A DNA stretch of 64,000 nucleotides from Labilithrix sp. (GTDB taxonomy: Bacteria > Myxococcota_A > Polyangia > Polyangiales > Polyangiaceae): the NCBI GenBank assembly GCA_019637155.1, contig JAHBWE010000019.1:1-64000 (forward strand), in the 5' to 3' direction. Position 1 is the stretch's first letter; every line of letters starts with the position of its first letter. The position numbers and the translations under genes are program-made. Positions 1-8,523 of this stretch are shown piece by piece. Under the pieces are notes generated by a model. The model searched no databases. It saw only the letters and a program-made list of their open reading frames with translations, and was not told the DNA's origin.

Positions 1-531
1 GCGGCCGACGCGGCGAAGGCGGCGGCGGAGGCGGCCGACGCGCGCGCGGCGGTGACGAAGGCGGGCGTCCGCGACGAGGTGCGTCGCGAGGCGATCGCGG
101 CGGTGGCGGCGGCGCGGGCGGACCTCGAGGAGGCGCGGGCGCGCCTCGCGCAGACGGAGCTCCGCGCGCCGGCGACGGGCACGATCGTGCGTCGCCTCGT
201 CGAGCCGGGCGAGCAGGTGACGACGATGCCGCCGACGGTGGCGCTGAAGATCGCGGACCTCGACAAGGTCCGCCTCCGCGCGGAGATCGACGAGTCGGAC
301 GTCGCGCGCGTCGCGCCCGGCGCGAAGGCGTACGCGACCGCGGAGGCGCTCGGCGAGAAGCGCCTCGCGGGCAAGGTCGTGCGCGTCGAGCGCGAGCTCG
401 GACGCAAGAACATCCGCACCGACGACCCACGCGCCCGCGTCGACACGCGCGTGCTCGAGGCGATCGTCGTCCTCGACGACCCGACGCCGCTCCCGCTCGG
501 CCTCCGCGTCGACGTGCACGTCGCGCGTTAG
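1..531 (+). CDS. HlyD-type efflux periplasmic adaptor, C-terminal part (5' truncated)
   Basis: The reading frame is open from the first base, so the gene begins upstream of the window. The visible part starts in an Ala/Glu/Arg-rich coiled-coil hairpin, then has a lipoyl-like half motif (LRAPATGTIVRRLVEPGEQV), which is the second half of the biotinyl-lipoyl-like domain, followed by a beta-barrel segment ending in HVAR and a TAG stop. This order is that of membrane fusion proteins that link an inner-membrane ABC or RND pump to an outer-membrane channel. The transporter it serves must lie upstream, outside the window. It is not the same gene as the adaptor at 45536, which is complete. Confidence 0.85.
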   Translation, partial: AADAAKAAAEAADARAAVTKAGVRDEVRREAIAAVAAARADLEEARARLAQTELRAPATGTIVRRLVEPGEQVTTMPPTVALKIADLDKVRLRAEIDESDVARVAPGAKAYATAEALGEKRLAGKVVRVERELGRKNIRTDDPRARVDTRVLEAIVVLDDPTPLPLGLRVDVHVAR

Positions 532-550
532 CTGGTACGCTCGCGGCGGC

Positions 551-1168
551 ATGGCTCGGTATGCGCTCTTGCTTCGCGGCGTGAACGTCGGCACCAAGAA
601 CACGCTGCCGATGGCGGAGCTCCGCAAGATGCTGGCGGCGATCGGCTGCACGGACGTGAGCACGTACCTGCAGAGCGGCAACGCCGTCTTCGAGACGAAG
701 CTGCGGCCCACCCCGCTCGCGAAGGCGCTCGCGCCTGCGCTCGATCGCTACATGGGCCGCCCGATCGCGACGACGCTGCGGACGGAGGCGGAGCTCGCGG
801 CGATCGTGGCGGGCAACCCGTTCGCGGACGTCATGACCGAGCCGAAGTACCTCTGCGTCACGTTCCTCGAGGAGCCGCCGGCGAAGGAGGCGCTCGCGCC
901 GCTGCGCTCGCAGGACTTCGCGCCGGAGCGCTTCCACGTCGCGGGGAGGGAGATCTACACGTGGTACCCGAACGGGCAGGCGCGGAGCGCGCTCGCGGTC
1001 GCGCTCGCGAAGGTCCCCGCACGCGGCGCGGTCACGACGCGAAACTGGAACACGGTGACGAAGCTGCTCTCTCTTGTTCGAGAGGGGCCAGCCCCTCTCG
1101 AGCTCTCCCCGCCGGGGCCTCTCCGCGCGCGGGGCGCGCGTCGCCGCCCCGGGCCCCCGAGAGGGTAG
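551..1168 (+). CDS. DUF1697 domain protein with atypical C-terminal tail
   Basis: The protein starts MARYALLLRGVNVG and carries the NWNTVTKLL motif near residue 165, both hallmarks of DUF1697 proteins, whose biochemical role is unknown. Homologues usually end just after that motif. Here about 29 more residues follow (from residue 177), rich in Pro, Arg and Gly, encoded by a strongly palindromic GC-rich stretch (1079-1168). The tail is therefore likely a later insertion of a repeat element that removed the native stop, or a fortuitous read-through, rather than a functional domain. ATG start 19 bases after the preceding stop; no convincing ribosome site seen. Confidence 0.85.
   Translation: MARYALLLRGVNVGTKNTLPMAELRKMLAAIGCTDVSTYLQSGNAVFETKLRPTPLAKALAPALDRYMGRPIATTLRTEAELAAIVAGNPFADVMTEPKYLCVTFLEEPPAKEALAPLRSQDFAPERFHVAGREIYTWYPNGQARSALAVALAKVPARGAVTTRNWNTVTKLLSLVREGPAPLELSPPGPLRARGARRRPGPPRG
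1079..1100. repeat. Perfect 10-bp-stem palindrome inside the DUF1697 3' end
   Basis: CGAGAGGGGC and GCCCCTCTCG are exact inverse complements separated by two bases. It sits where the DUF1697 gene would normally end and is followed by a further 60 bases of GC-rich inverted-repeat DNA ending in gagaggg. It could be a transcription terminator hairpin that became coding, or a REP-like mobile palindrome. No U-tract follows. Confidence 0.7.
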
Positions 1169-1182
1169 GCCCGGGCGTTCGA

Positions 1183-1611
1183 TCAGCGCGGGGTGACGGT
1201 GACTACGTCGCCGGTGCGTTCGGTGTGGAGGCCCTTGGCTTGGGCGATCGTCGCGAGGGCCTGGTCCCATGGCACGCGGCGGAGTTGGAGGGACACGCGG
1301 CCGGTCACCTCCGCGGGGACGACGAGGCTGACGTGGCCGACGTCGGCGAGGAGGCGGAGCACGTCGTGGATGTCGGCGTCCTTCACGTCGAGATCGATGG
1401 GGCGACCCGTTCCGTGCGCGATCGGCGGTGGCGTTTCGCCGATGCGTTTCGTCGCGAAGCGATCGGTGAGCGACGGCGCGGCGGGTCGGGAGATCTCGAG
1501 GTCGAGCTCGGGCGCGGGCGTCTGCGTGCGCGGCGTCGTGGGCGGTGGCGCATCGTTCGCGCACGCGGTCGCGGCGAGCGCGCAGGCGAGGGCCCATCCT
1601 ACGTGCCTCAC
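1183..1611 (-). CDS. Lipoprotein with secretin/TonB short N-terminal (STN-like) domain
   Basis: A 142-residue protein whose GTG start overlaps the stop of the upstream ArsC-like gene (GTGA). Residues 1-18 form a lipoprotein signal with a Cys after LAATA. After a Pro/Thr-rich linker, residues about 70-142 (PIDLDVKDADIHDVLRLLAD, then VSLQLRRVPWDQAL) match the beta-alpha-beta STN fold found at the N-terminus of secretins such as PilQ, where it normally precedes the pore domain. Here the domain stands alone. It may bind a secretin or TonB-type partner in the periplasm; no such partner is nearby. Function beyond the fold is not known. Confidence 0.7.
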   Translation of the reverse strand: MRHVGWALACALAATACANDAPPPTTPRTQTPAPELDLEISRPAAPSLTDRFATKRIGETPPPIAHGTGRPIDLDVKDADIHDVLRLLADVGHVSLVVPAEVTGRVSLQLRRVPWDQALATIAQAKGLHTERTGDVVTVTPR

Positions 1612-1973
1612 GGGTCGAACGTCGCGGCGTAGGCTGCTTCGTCGAAGCCGACGAGGACGGTCTTCGACGTCACGAGGACGGGGCGCTTCACGAGCTTGCC
1701 GTCTTTGGAGAGCCATAGGGCGAGGTCGGCGTCCGACGCGGCGTCGATCTTCTCCTTCCCGAGGGCGCGGTAGCTCTGGCCGCTGGTGTTCAGCCACTTC
1801 CGGACCGGGCGTCCGCTCTTCGGGATCCACTCGGCGAGCTCGGCCTTCGTCGGCGGCTGGTCCACGATCGGGCGGACCTCGGCGTCGACGCCGTGCTCCG
1901 AGAGCCACTTGAGCGCGCGCTTGCAGGTGGAGCATCCGGAGTAGGAGAGGACGAGGGGCTTCTGGCGGGCCAT
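1608..1973 (-). CDS. ArsC/Spx-family thioredoxin-fold protein
   Basis: A protein of about 121 residues with the N-terminal motif YSGCSTCKRA (Cys14 and Cys17 from the chosen start), typical of the ArsC/YffB/Spx family. The RPI..PPTKAEL segment and the KRPVLV loop near residue 95 also fit. Family members reduce arsenate or act as redox regulators. Without the full arsenate Arg triad checked by alignment, a YffB-like reductase is as likely as arsenate reductase. The start at MARQKP places the Cys motif at the usual distance; two further ATG codons lie 12 and 9 bases upstream (from 1985). The stop overlaps the next gene (GTGA), so the two are co-translated. Confidence 0.75.
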   Translation of the reverse strand: MARQKPLVLSYSGCSTCKRALKWLSEHGVDAEVRPIVDQPPTKAELAEWIPKSGRPVRKWLNTSGQSYRALGKEKIDAASDADLALWLSKDGKLVKRPVLVTSKTVLVGFDEAAYAATFDP

Positions 1974-2000
1974 CGGTCTCATCATACGTGCGGGCGCTCC

Positions 2001-2627
2001 TCAGCGGTGGGTGCGTCGCCAACGGAGGAGGTTGTCGTCCCAGTACGTCCGCGCGATCTTGCGGCGGTCGCACGGCGTATTGTTCTCGTCGAAGAGCGTC
2101 TCGACCTCGTGCGCCAGCGGCTCGCCGGTCACGGCGTCGAGCACGAGCGGCAGCGCGGGGGCGTCGTCGAGCGGCTGCACGTCGAGGACGAGGACACGTC
2201 GCTCGGGGCCGCCCGGCGCGGGGGCGAGCGTGAGCGTGGGCGCGACGTCGACGCACGCGACGAGGCGATGCTCGGCGCGCTCGCGCTGCGGAGGCATGAC
2301 GAGCCGAACCGTCACGTCCGCGGCCTTCACGCGCGTCTCGTCTTCGAAGGGTCCCTCCGCGCGCTCGGGAGCGGCGGCGGAGATCGCGTCGATCGGGCAG
2401 TCCCAGCATCGCGCCGGGAGCACGCCGAACCGCACGCGGTAGCGCCGTCCTTCGAGCGCGCGCGCGATGTCGCCGCGCGCGATCTGGGGGAAGGAGCCCG
2501 GCAGCTCTTCCGCGCGGGCCGCCGGATACCCCGCCGGCGCCGCTCGCCGCGGAAACGCGACCGGCTTCGCCCCGCACGCGGACATCGCCGCGCACACGAG
2601 CAACCCCCCGACGATGCTCCGCACCAT
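2001..2627 (-). CDS. Hypothetical lipoprotein
   Basis: A 208-residue protein with a clear lipoprotein signal: MVRSIVGGLLVCAAMSAC, with Cys18 as the lipidation site. The mature part has no family that I recognise. It contains a CWDC pair in the middle and one more Cys near the C-terminus, in a mixed beta-rich sequence. It reads in the same direction as the ArsC-like gene 16 bases downstream and may share a transcript. The start is supported by the signal peptide. Confidence 0.6.
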   Translation of the reverse strand: MVRSIVGGLLVCAAMSACGAKPVAFPRRAAPAGYPAARAEELPGSFPQIARGDIARALEGRRYRVRFGVLPARCWDCPIDAISAAAPERAEGPFEDETRVKAADVTVRLVMPPQRERAEHRLVACVDVAPTLTLAPAPGGPERRVLVLDVQPLDDAPALPLVLDAVTGEPLAHEVETLFDENNTPCDRRKIARTYWDDNLLRWRRTHR

Positions 2628-2657
2628 GCACCTCGACTACCACGCCCCCCGCCGGCT

Positions 2658-3488
2658 ATGACCCCTCGGATGCACGCGAAGCTGTGTGCTGCGTTCGAGC
2701 GGGATGGGTTCCTCGTCGTGCCGGGGTTCGTCGATGCAGCGACGTGCGCGGCGCTCCGCGGGCGGGCGGGGGAGTTGGTCGCGGGCTTCGAGCCGAGGAC
2801 GGTCTCGGTCTTCAGCACGAACGAGCAGACGCGTACGAGCGACGACTACTTCCTCGAGTCCGGGGGTGAGGTCCGCTTCTTCTTCGAGGAGGAGGCGTTC
2901 GCGGCGGACGGGTCGCTGCGGCGAGCGAAGGAAGAGAGCATCAACAAGATCGGGCACGCGCTCCACGCCCGCGAGCCGGCGTTCGCGGCGTTCTCGCAGG
3001 GTGAGCGCCTCGTCGCGATCGCGCGCGCGCTCGGGCTCGCCCGGCCGGCGCTCGTGCAGTCGATGTACATCTTCAAGAACGCGTTCATCGGCGGCGACGT
3101 GAGCTGCCATCAGGACGCCTCCTTCCTCCAGACCGATCCGCCGAGCGTGGTCGGCCTCTGGTTCGCGCTCGAGGACGCGACGATCGAGAACGGCTGCATG
3201 TGGGCGCTGCCCGGCGGACACCGCGGTCCCCTCCGCAAGCGGTTCGCGCGCGCGCGGGCCGGCGGCACGGTGATGCACACGCTCGACGCGACGCCGCTCC
3301 CCGCGGTCGCGACCGCCGCGCCGTGGGTGCCGCTCGAAGCGAAGGCCGGCACGATGATCCTGCTCCACGGCCTCCTCCCCCACTTCAGCTGCGCGAACCG
3401 CTCCGCGCGCTCCCGCCACGCGTACGCGCTGCACTTCGTCGACGACACCTGCGCGTGGGTCGCGGACAACTGGCTCCGCCGCGCCTAG
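2658..3488 (+). CDS. Phytanoyl-CoA dioxygenase (PhyH) family oxygenase
   Basis: A 276-residue Fe(II)/2-oxoglutarate-dependent oxygenase. The metal HxD pair is seen at His151/Asp153 (CHQDASF). The distal His is expected in the ILLHGLLPH segment (residues 234-242), followed by the Arg-rich NRSARSRHAY stretch that binds 2-oxoglutarate. The sequence resembles the PHYHD1 branch, whose substrate is not settled. The ATG was chosen because the upstream extension of the frame is antisense to a lipoprotein gene and carries no family motif. It is convergent with the following minus-strand operon (4-base gap). Confidence 0.85.
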   Translation: MTPRMHAKLCAAFERDGFLVVPGFVDAATCAALRGRAGELVAGFEPRTVSVFSTNEQTRTSDDYFLESGGEVRFFFEEEAFAADGSLRRAKEESINKIGHALHAREPAFAAFSQGERLVAIARALGLARPALVQSMYIFKNAFIGGDVSCHQDASFLQTDPPSVVGLWFALEDATIENGCMWALPGGHRGPLRKRFARARAGGTVMHTLDATPLPAVATAAPWVPLEAKAGTMILLHGLLPHFSCANRSARSRHAYALHFVDDTCAWVADNWLRRA

Positions 3489-3491
3489 CGG

Positions 3492-3956
3492 TCAGAGGTC
3501 CAGGTCGAAGTCGTCGGCGGCGAAGTCGCCTTCCTCGATACCGGCGTATTCATCGAAAAACGCGCTGGAGAAGCCGGACGCGACCGTGCTGCCGAGGAAG
3601 GCCATCGCGAAGCTGCCGAGGAGCGGGTCGTCGAGGCCGCCGGCCCCGCGGAGCGCGCGTTCCATGAAGCCCGGTTGGCGCATCTCCGCACGCGTCGCGA
3701 GGCGCCCCAGCGCTTGCGCGTCGTCGGCCGACGTCGCGCGCGCGACGGCGCGTTCCCCCGGCGGCGCCGCGTTCGCGAGCTCGGCCAGGAGCCGCCGCCG
3801 CTGCGCGTGCGTGAGCTGGGCGATCGCGTCCGCGTGCGCCTCCTCGATCGCCGCGGGCGGCGCGGTGCGGAGCGTGGTGCGGTAGCGCTCGAGCGCTCCG
3901 TTGGCGTGATCGACGAGGCCCATGCGCGCGAGCGATGCAACGCCCGCGCCCGTCAC
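3492..3956 (-). CDS. Hypothetical protein, last gene of the signalling operon
   Basis: A protein of 154 residues if the GTG overlapping the upstream stop (GTGA) is used; an ATG 33 bases further in (3923) is the alternative. It is largely helical, with a basic QRRRLLAEL segment and an acidic end (AADDFDLDL). No family is recognised. Its tight coupling to the REC-EAL gene suggests a role in, or as output of, that signalling chain, for example a c-di-GMP or phosphorelay effector. This is inferred from position only. Confidence 0.55.
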   Translation of the reverse strand: MTGAGVASLARMGLVDHANGALERYRTTLRTAPPAAIEEAHADAIAQLTHAQRRRLLAELANAAPPGERAVARATSADDAQALGRLATRAEMRQPGFMERALRGAGGLDDPLLGSFAMAFLGSTVASGFSSAFFDEYAGIEEGDFAADDFDLDL

Positions 3957-5101
3957 CACGCGACGTCGGTGAAGGGCTTGGCGGGGCGGGCGAAGAGGTA
4001 GCCCTGGAAGAGGTCGCAGCCGGTCTCGACGAGGAAGTCGCGCTCGGCCGGCGTCTCGACGCCCTCGAGGACCAGCTTCTTGTCGAGGTCGCGCGCGAGC
4101 GCCTGGAGCGAGGCGATGAGCTTCTGCTTGATCGGCTGGCTGTCGACGTCGCGCACGAGCGACATGTCGACCTTCACGACCTCGGGATCGAGCTGCGCGA
4201 GGCTCGTCAGCCCCGAGTAGCCCGCGCCCAGATCGTCGACCGCGAGGCGGAAGCCCAGCTTGCGAAGACGTTCGAGCCGCGCGCGCAGGCCGCCGACCTC
4301 GTCGAGCGGCGAGCGCTCCGTCAGCTCGAGGACGACCCGCTCCGCGTGACGCGAGAGCGGCTCGCCGTCCTCGTAGAGCGCGTCGTCGGCGAGGTCGCGG
4401 ACGTGGAGGTTCACGAAGCAGGTGACGCTCGGCGCGGTGTCGAGCGTCGCGGCCACGAGCTGCCGCACGCGCTGGCCCACCTGCGCGTGACGGCCCACGC
4501 GCAGCGCCGCCTCGAGCACCGCGCCGGGATGGGGCAGCGCCGGCTCGCTCGTCCGCATCAGCGCCTCGTACGCGAAGACCTCGCGCGCGCGATAAGACAC
4601 GATCGGCTGGAACGCCATCCACATGCTCTTCAGCGCGCGGGTGAGGCTCGCGTCGATCGCGGCGCGATCGCCGACGTCGGCGCCGCGATCGCCGAGGTGC
4701 GCGGTGCGCCGCAAGACCGCCCACTCGTGGAGGCGCGCCGCGCGGCGCACGGCGCCGACCAGGATCTCCGCCGGCACCGGCTTCGTGAGGTAGCGGAACG
4801 CGCCGTACTGCACCGCCGCCGCGGCGGTCGTCACGTCCGGCGAGCCGGTGACGAGGAGGACCGGCAGATCGAGGTCCACGTCGCGGACCGCGCGCAGGAA
4901 CGAGACGCCGTCCATCTCCGGCATCGCGATGTCGCTCACCACCGCGCCGTACGAAGCGCGGGAGAGCATCTCGAGCGCGGCGCGCCCGTTCTCCGCCGTG
5001 TCGACGGTCAAGCCGGCGCGCGTGAGGATGCGTTGGTGCGCGCGGAGCATCTCGGCGTCGTCGTCGACCACGAGGATTCGGCTCGTCGTTTCAGTCGGCA
5101 T
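3953..5101 (-). CDS. REC-EAL response regulator, cyclic-di-GMP phosphodiesterase
   Basis: A 382-residue two-domain protein. Residues 8-122 are a receiver with phospho-acceptor Asp57 (VVSDIAMPEMDG) and Lys108 in LTKP. Residues 160-380 are an EAL domain. The EAL motif (179-181), the VNLH Asn (231), ELTE (about 259-262), the DD pair (289-290), Lys310 in VKVD, LEGVET (345-350) and QGY (367-369) are all present, so it should be an active phosphodiesterase cleaving c-di-GMP to pGpG. Phosphorylation by the kinases encoded just upstream would set its activity. Its start overlaps the preceding histidine kinase gene by 11 bases. Confidence 0.92.
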   Translation of the reverse strand: MPTETTSRILVVDDDAEMLRAHQRILTRAGLTVDTAENGRAALEMLSRASYGAVVSDIAMPEMDGVSFLRAVRDVDLDLPVLLVTGSPDVTTAAAAVQYGAFRYLTKPVPAEILVGAVRRAARLHEWAVLRRTAHLGDRGADVGDRAAIDASLTRALKSMWMAFQPIVSYRAREVFAYEALMRTSEPALPHPGAVLEAALRVGRHAQVGQRVRQLVAATLDTAPSVTCFVNLHVRDLADDALYEDGEPLSRHAERVVLELTERSPLDEVGGLRARLERLRKLGFRLAVDDLGAGYSGLTSLAQLDPEVVKVDMSLVRDVDSQPIKQKLIASLQALARDLDKKLVLEGVETPAERDFLVETGCDLFQGYLFARPAKPFTDVAW

Positions 5102-6212
5102 CGTTCCCTCCTCCGAGCGAAGGTGAAGACGGGAGCTCCACGACGAAGGCGCTCCCTCGCGGCGGGTTCTCCTCGACCCAGATCCGTCCGCCGTGCGCCT
5201 CCGTCGCGAGGCGGCAGAAGACGAGGCCGAGGCCGCGGCTCGCGCGATCAGGGGCCCGCCCGTCCACCTGGGCGTACTTCTCGAAGATGCGCGCGCGCTG
5301 ATCGGCCGGGATGCCGGGACCGTCGTCGCGGACGCGGAAGCGGAGCGCGGCGGGGGTCACCTCGACGTCGAGCCCGATCGCGCTGCCCGGCGGCGAGTAC
5401 TTCATCGAGTTGTCGAGGAGGTTCTGCAGCGTCCGCGAGAGCAGCGCGGCGTCGGCGCGGATCGCGCGCGGCGCCGCCTCGCGCCCGAGCTCGAGCCGCT
5501 GCTGCCTCGTCGCGAGGCGGCGCCGGCTGTAGCGATCGAGCTCCTCAAAGAGCCGATGCAGGTCGACCTCCTCGATCGCCGGCGCGAGCGCGCCGTCCTC
5601 CGCGCGCCCGACGTCGAGCAGGTTGAGCACCATCTGATGGATCGCCTCCGCCGCCGAGATCACGTCCTCGAGCGCGCCCGTCGCCTCTTCGTCGGTCGGG
5701 TTCTCGAGCACGAACTGGCTGTTCGCGAGGACGCTCGAGAGCGGGTTCTTCAGGTCGTGGACGAGGAGCGCGGAGAGCAGGTCCTTGTGCCGCTGCACGC
5801 GCACGAGCTGGTCGCGCTCCTTCCGCAGCTCTGCCTGCAAGCGCGTGATGCGGATGAGCGAACGGACGCGGAGGAGGAGCTCCGTCCGATCGATCGGCTT
5901 GCGCAGGAAGTCGTCGCCGCCCGCGTCGATCGCGCGGTCGTGCATCGACGCGTCGTGCGACGCGGTGAGGAAGAGGATCGGCACGTCCGCCCCGCCCTCG
6001 AGCCGGCGCAGCCGCTTGCACGTCTCGAAGCCGTCGATCCCCGGCATCATGATGTCGAGGAGGACGAGAGCGACGCCGCCGCGCCCGAACTGCGCGAGCG
6101 CCTCCTCGCCGCTCTCGGCGAGCGCGACCTCGTAGCCCGCCGCCTCGAGCTGCGCTTCGGCGAGGACGCGGTTCTGCAGCGTGTCGTCGACGACGAGGAT
6201 GCGGGCGCTCAC
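5091..6212 (-). CDS. REC-histidine kinase (receiver at N-terminus)
   Basis: A 373-residue cytoplasmic protein. A receiver (Asp53 in VLLDIMMPGIDG; FLRKPID) is followed by a short coiled coil (about 125-145), a HisKA dimerisation helix with His152 (LLVHDLKNPLSS) and a HATPase domain with N box NLLDNSMKYS, G1 DDGPGI and a GLGLVFC G2 box. The architecture lets a phosphorylated receiver control the kinase, as in phosphorelays. The GTG start overlaps the stop of the lone receiver gene upstream (GTGA). No membrane segments, so it responds to an internal signal or to the partner proteins of this operon. Confidence 0.92.
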   Translation of the reverse strand: MSARILVVDDTLQNRVLAEAQLEAAGYEVALAESGEEALAQFGRGGVALVLLDIMMPGIDGFETCKRLRRLEGGADVPILFLTASHDASMHDRAIDAGGDDFLRKPIDRTELLLRVRSLIRITRLQAELRKERDQLVRVQRHKDLLSALLVHDLKNPLSSVLANSQFVLENPTDEEATGALEDVISAAEAIHQMVLNLLDVGRAEDGALAPAIEEVDLHRLFEELDRYSRRRLATRQQRLELGREAAPRAIRADAALLSRTLQNLLDNSMKYSPPGSAIGLDVEVTPAALRFRVRDDGPGIPADQRARIFEKYAQVDGRAPDRASRGLGLVFCRLATEAHGGRIWVEENPPRGSAFVVELPSSPSLGGGNDAD

Positions 6213-6589
6213 ACTTCGCTCCTTTCGATGCGCAAGAAGCCCTCGATCGTGGCGCAGAACGAGCGCGTGTCGATCGGCTTGCTGACGTAGCCGTCGAACC
6301 CCGCCGCGAGGAACCGCTCGCGGTCGCCCGTCATCGCCTGCGCCGTGACCGCGACGACGGGGAGCGCGCGGAGGGCCGGGCTCGCGCGGATGAAGTCGAG
6401 CACCGCGGGGCCGCCGCCGCCGGGGATCTGGATGTCGAGGAGGACGATGTCGGGCGCCCCGCGCGTGAGCGCGCCGCGCGCCTCCTCGACGTCGCACGCC
6501 TCCGCGACCTCGTGACCGCGATGCTCGAGGAGCTCGCGGACGAGCATCCGGTTCATCGGGTGGTCCTCGACGACGAGCACGCGGCTCAT
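6209..6589 (-). CDS. Single-domain response regulator (DivK/CheY-like)
   Basis: A 126-residue receiver with nothing else. It has the acidic pair VVEDH, phospho-acceptor Asp52 (IVLLDIQIPGG), VTAQA and the conserved Lys104 in VSKPID. It resembles DivK-type shuttles that pass phosphoryl groups between kinases. Both flanking genes encode histidine kinases and overlap it by four bases, so it is likely the relay carrier between the hybrid kinase upstream and the REC-kinase downstream. Confidence 0.9.
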   Translation of the reverse strand: MSRVLVVEDHPMNRMLVRELLEHRGHEVAEACDVEEARGALTRGAPDIVLLDIQIPGGGGPAVLDFIRASPALRALPVVAVTAQAMTGDRERFLAAGFDGYVSKPIDTRSFCATIEGFLRIERSEV

Positions 6590-8523
6590 TCCCGCTTGCC
6601 CGCCGTCTTCAACACGTCGTGGAGCTCGTCGCGCGAGACCGGCTTCGTGAGGTGCGCGATCGCGCCGAGGGCGAGGCTCCGGGGGCGATCGTCGATGACC
6701 GAGATCACGATCGCGGGGATGTCGGCGGTGGAGGGGTCGTGCCGCAGGCACTCGAGGATCGCCCAGCCGTCGATGTTCGGCATCATGATGTCGAGCGTGA
6801 CGACGGCGGGCCGCTCGACCGCGGCGATGCGGAGCGCCTCCTCCGCGGTCTGCGCGAACAGCGGCTGGAAGCCGGCGCCGCGCACGTGCTGAGCGATCAG
6901 CGCGCTCGCCTGCGGATCGTCGTCGACGATGAGCACGTTGGGGACCGTCTTCGGCGCGAGCGACGGCCGCTCGTTCGTGTGCGCCGGCCGCCGCACGTCG
7001 GGGAGCGTGATCGTGAAGGTCGTCCCGACGCCGGCCTCGCTCCGCACCGCGATCGTGCCGCCGTGCAGCTCGACGAGCCGCTTCGTGAGCGCGAGGCCGA
7101 GCCCGGTCCCCTCCGCCTTCTTGCCGGCCGCGCCCGAGCTCTCCACCCGCTCGAACTCCTGGAACAGACGATGGAGGTCCTTCGCCGCGACGCCGATGCC
7201 GGTGTCGGCGACGTCGATCTCGATCCGGCGCCCGACCGTGCGCGCGGCGACGCGCACGACGCCGCCGGGCTTCGTGAACTTGATCCCGTTCGAGACGAGG
7301 TTGAAGAGGATCTGCTTCAGGCGGAGCGGGTCGACGTAGAGCGCGGACAGCGCGGGCGGGACCTCGACCTCGAAGCGCAGGTCGGCCTGACGGAGGAGCG
7401 GGGCGACCATCTCGCCGACCCCCGCGACGACGTCGGCGAGCGACGTCCACTCGCGGGTGAGGGTCAGCTTTCCGGCCTCGACCTTCGAGAGATCGAGGAT
7501 GTCGTTCACGAGGCGGAGGAGGTGGCGCCCGGCCTGGAGCACGTTGTCGACGTACGACGTCTGCTTCGGCGAAAGCGGGCCCGCGAGCCCGGTCTCCATC
7601 AGCTCGGAGAAGCCGATGATCGCGTTGAGCGGGGTCCGGAGCTCGTGGCTCATGTTGGCGAGGAAGCTGCTCTTCGTTTTGTTCGCGAGCTCGGCGTGGA
7701 GGCGCGCGCGCCGCTCCTCGTCCATCGCGCGTCGCTGGCTGATGTCGCGCGTCGTCGCGACGAGCCCGCCGATGGTGGGATCGTGGAGGAAGTCACGCAC
7801 CGTGACCTCGACGTAGCGGAGCGATCCGTCCTTGTGCTGGAGGCGGGCCTCGAAGGTGACCTGCGCGACCTCGGCGCGTGCGCGCGCGAGCGTCGCGACG
7901 ACGTCGGGGCGGTCCTCGTCGCAGACCGTCTCCGTGAGCGGACGGCCGACGAGCTCGTGCGGCGCGTACCCGACGATCGCCGCGATCGGCGCCGACACGT
8001 AGCGGATGACCCCCGCCGCGTCGACGATCGAGATCGCGTCCGACGAGTGCGCGAGGAGGACGCGGTTCCGCTCCTCGATCCGCTGGAGCTCCGCCTGCGC
8101 GCGCTTCTGGACGCGGCGCGCCTCCGTGCTCCGGAGCTCGCGCTCGACCGCGGGTCCGAGCCGGGTGAGGCGCCCCTTCACGATGTAGTCGTGCGCGCCT
8201 CGCTTCATCATCTCGACCGCGGTGTCCTCCCCCACCGTGCCCGAGACGACGATGAACGGCACGTCGAGCGCGTGGCGGCGGAGGACCTCGTACGCGCGCG
8301 GCGCGCTGAACTCCGGCATCGCGTAGTCGCTCAATACGACGTCCCACTCCTCGTTCGTGAGCGCCGCGTCGAGGTCGGCCTCGGTCTCGACCCGCGCGGA
8401 GTGGGCGATCCGGAAGCCGGCCTGCTCGAGCGCGCGTCGATTGAAGTACTCGTCGTCCTCGCTGTCCTCGACGAAGAGGACGCGGAGCTCCTTCGCGGCG
8501 ACCGGGTTCGACGACTCGCTCAC
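6586..8523 (-). CDS. Hybrid histidine kinase, REC-PAS-HisKA-HATPase-REC
   Basis: A 645-residue protein. It has an N-terminal receiver (Asp66 in VVLSDYAMP), a PAS domain at about 155-265 (ending TRDISQRRAMDE), HisKA with His293 (ANMSHELRTPLNAIIGF), HATPase (N box NLVSNGIKFT, DTGIGV, GTGLGL) and a C-terminal receiver (VVTLDIMMPNIDG, LTKPVS). No transmembrane segment. The PAS domain could sense a small ligand or redox state. GTG start overlapping the stop of the kinase gene upstream (GTGA); ATGA overlap with the next gene. The double receivers suit a branching phosphorelay. Confidence 0.92.
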   Translation of the reverse strand: MSESSNPVAAKELRVLFVEDSEDDEYFNRRALEQAGFRIAHSARVETEADLDAALTNEEWDVVLSDYAMPEFSAPRAYEVLRRHALDVPFIVVSGTVGEDTAVEMMKRGAHDYIVKGRLTRLGPAVERELRSTEARRVQKRAQAELQRIEERNRVLLAHSSDAISIVDAAGVIRYVSAPIAAIVGYAPHELVGRPLTETVCDEDRPDVVATLARARAEVAQVTFEARLQHKDGSLRYVEVTVRDFLHDPTIGGLVATTRDISQRRAMDEERRARLHAELANKTKSSFLANMSHELRTPLNAIIGFSELMETGLAGPLSPKQTSYVDNVLQAGRHLLRLVNDILDLSKVEAGKLTLTREWTSLADVVAGVGEMVAPLLRQADLRFEVEVPPALSALYVDPLRLKQILFNLVSNGIKFTKPGGVVRVAARTVGRRIEIDVADTGIGVAAKDLHRLFQEFERVESSGAAGKKAEGTGLGLALTKRLVELHGGTIAVRSEAGVGTTFTITLPDVRRPAHTNERPSLAPKTVPNVLIVDDDPQASALIAQHVRGAGFQPLFAQTAEEALRIAAVERPAVVTLDIMMPNIDGWAILECLRHDPSTADIPAIVISVIDDRPRSLALGAIAHLTKPVSRDELHDVLKTAGKRE

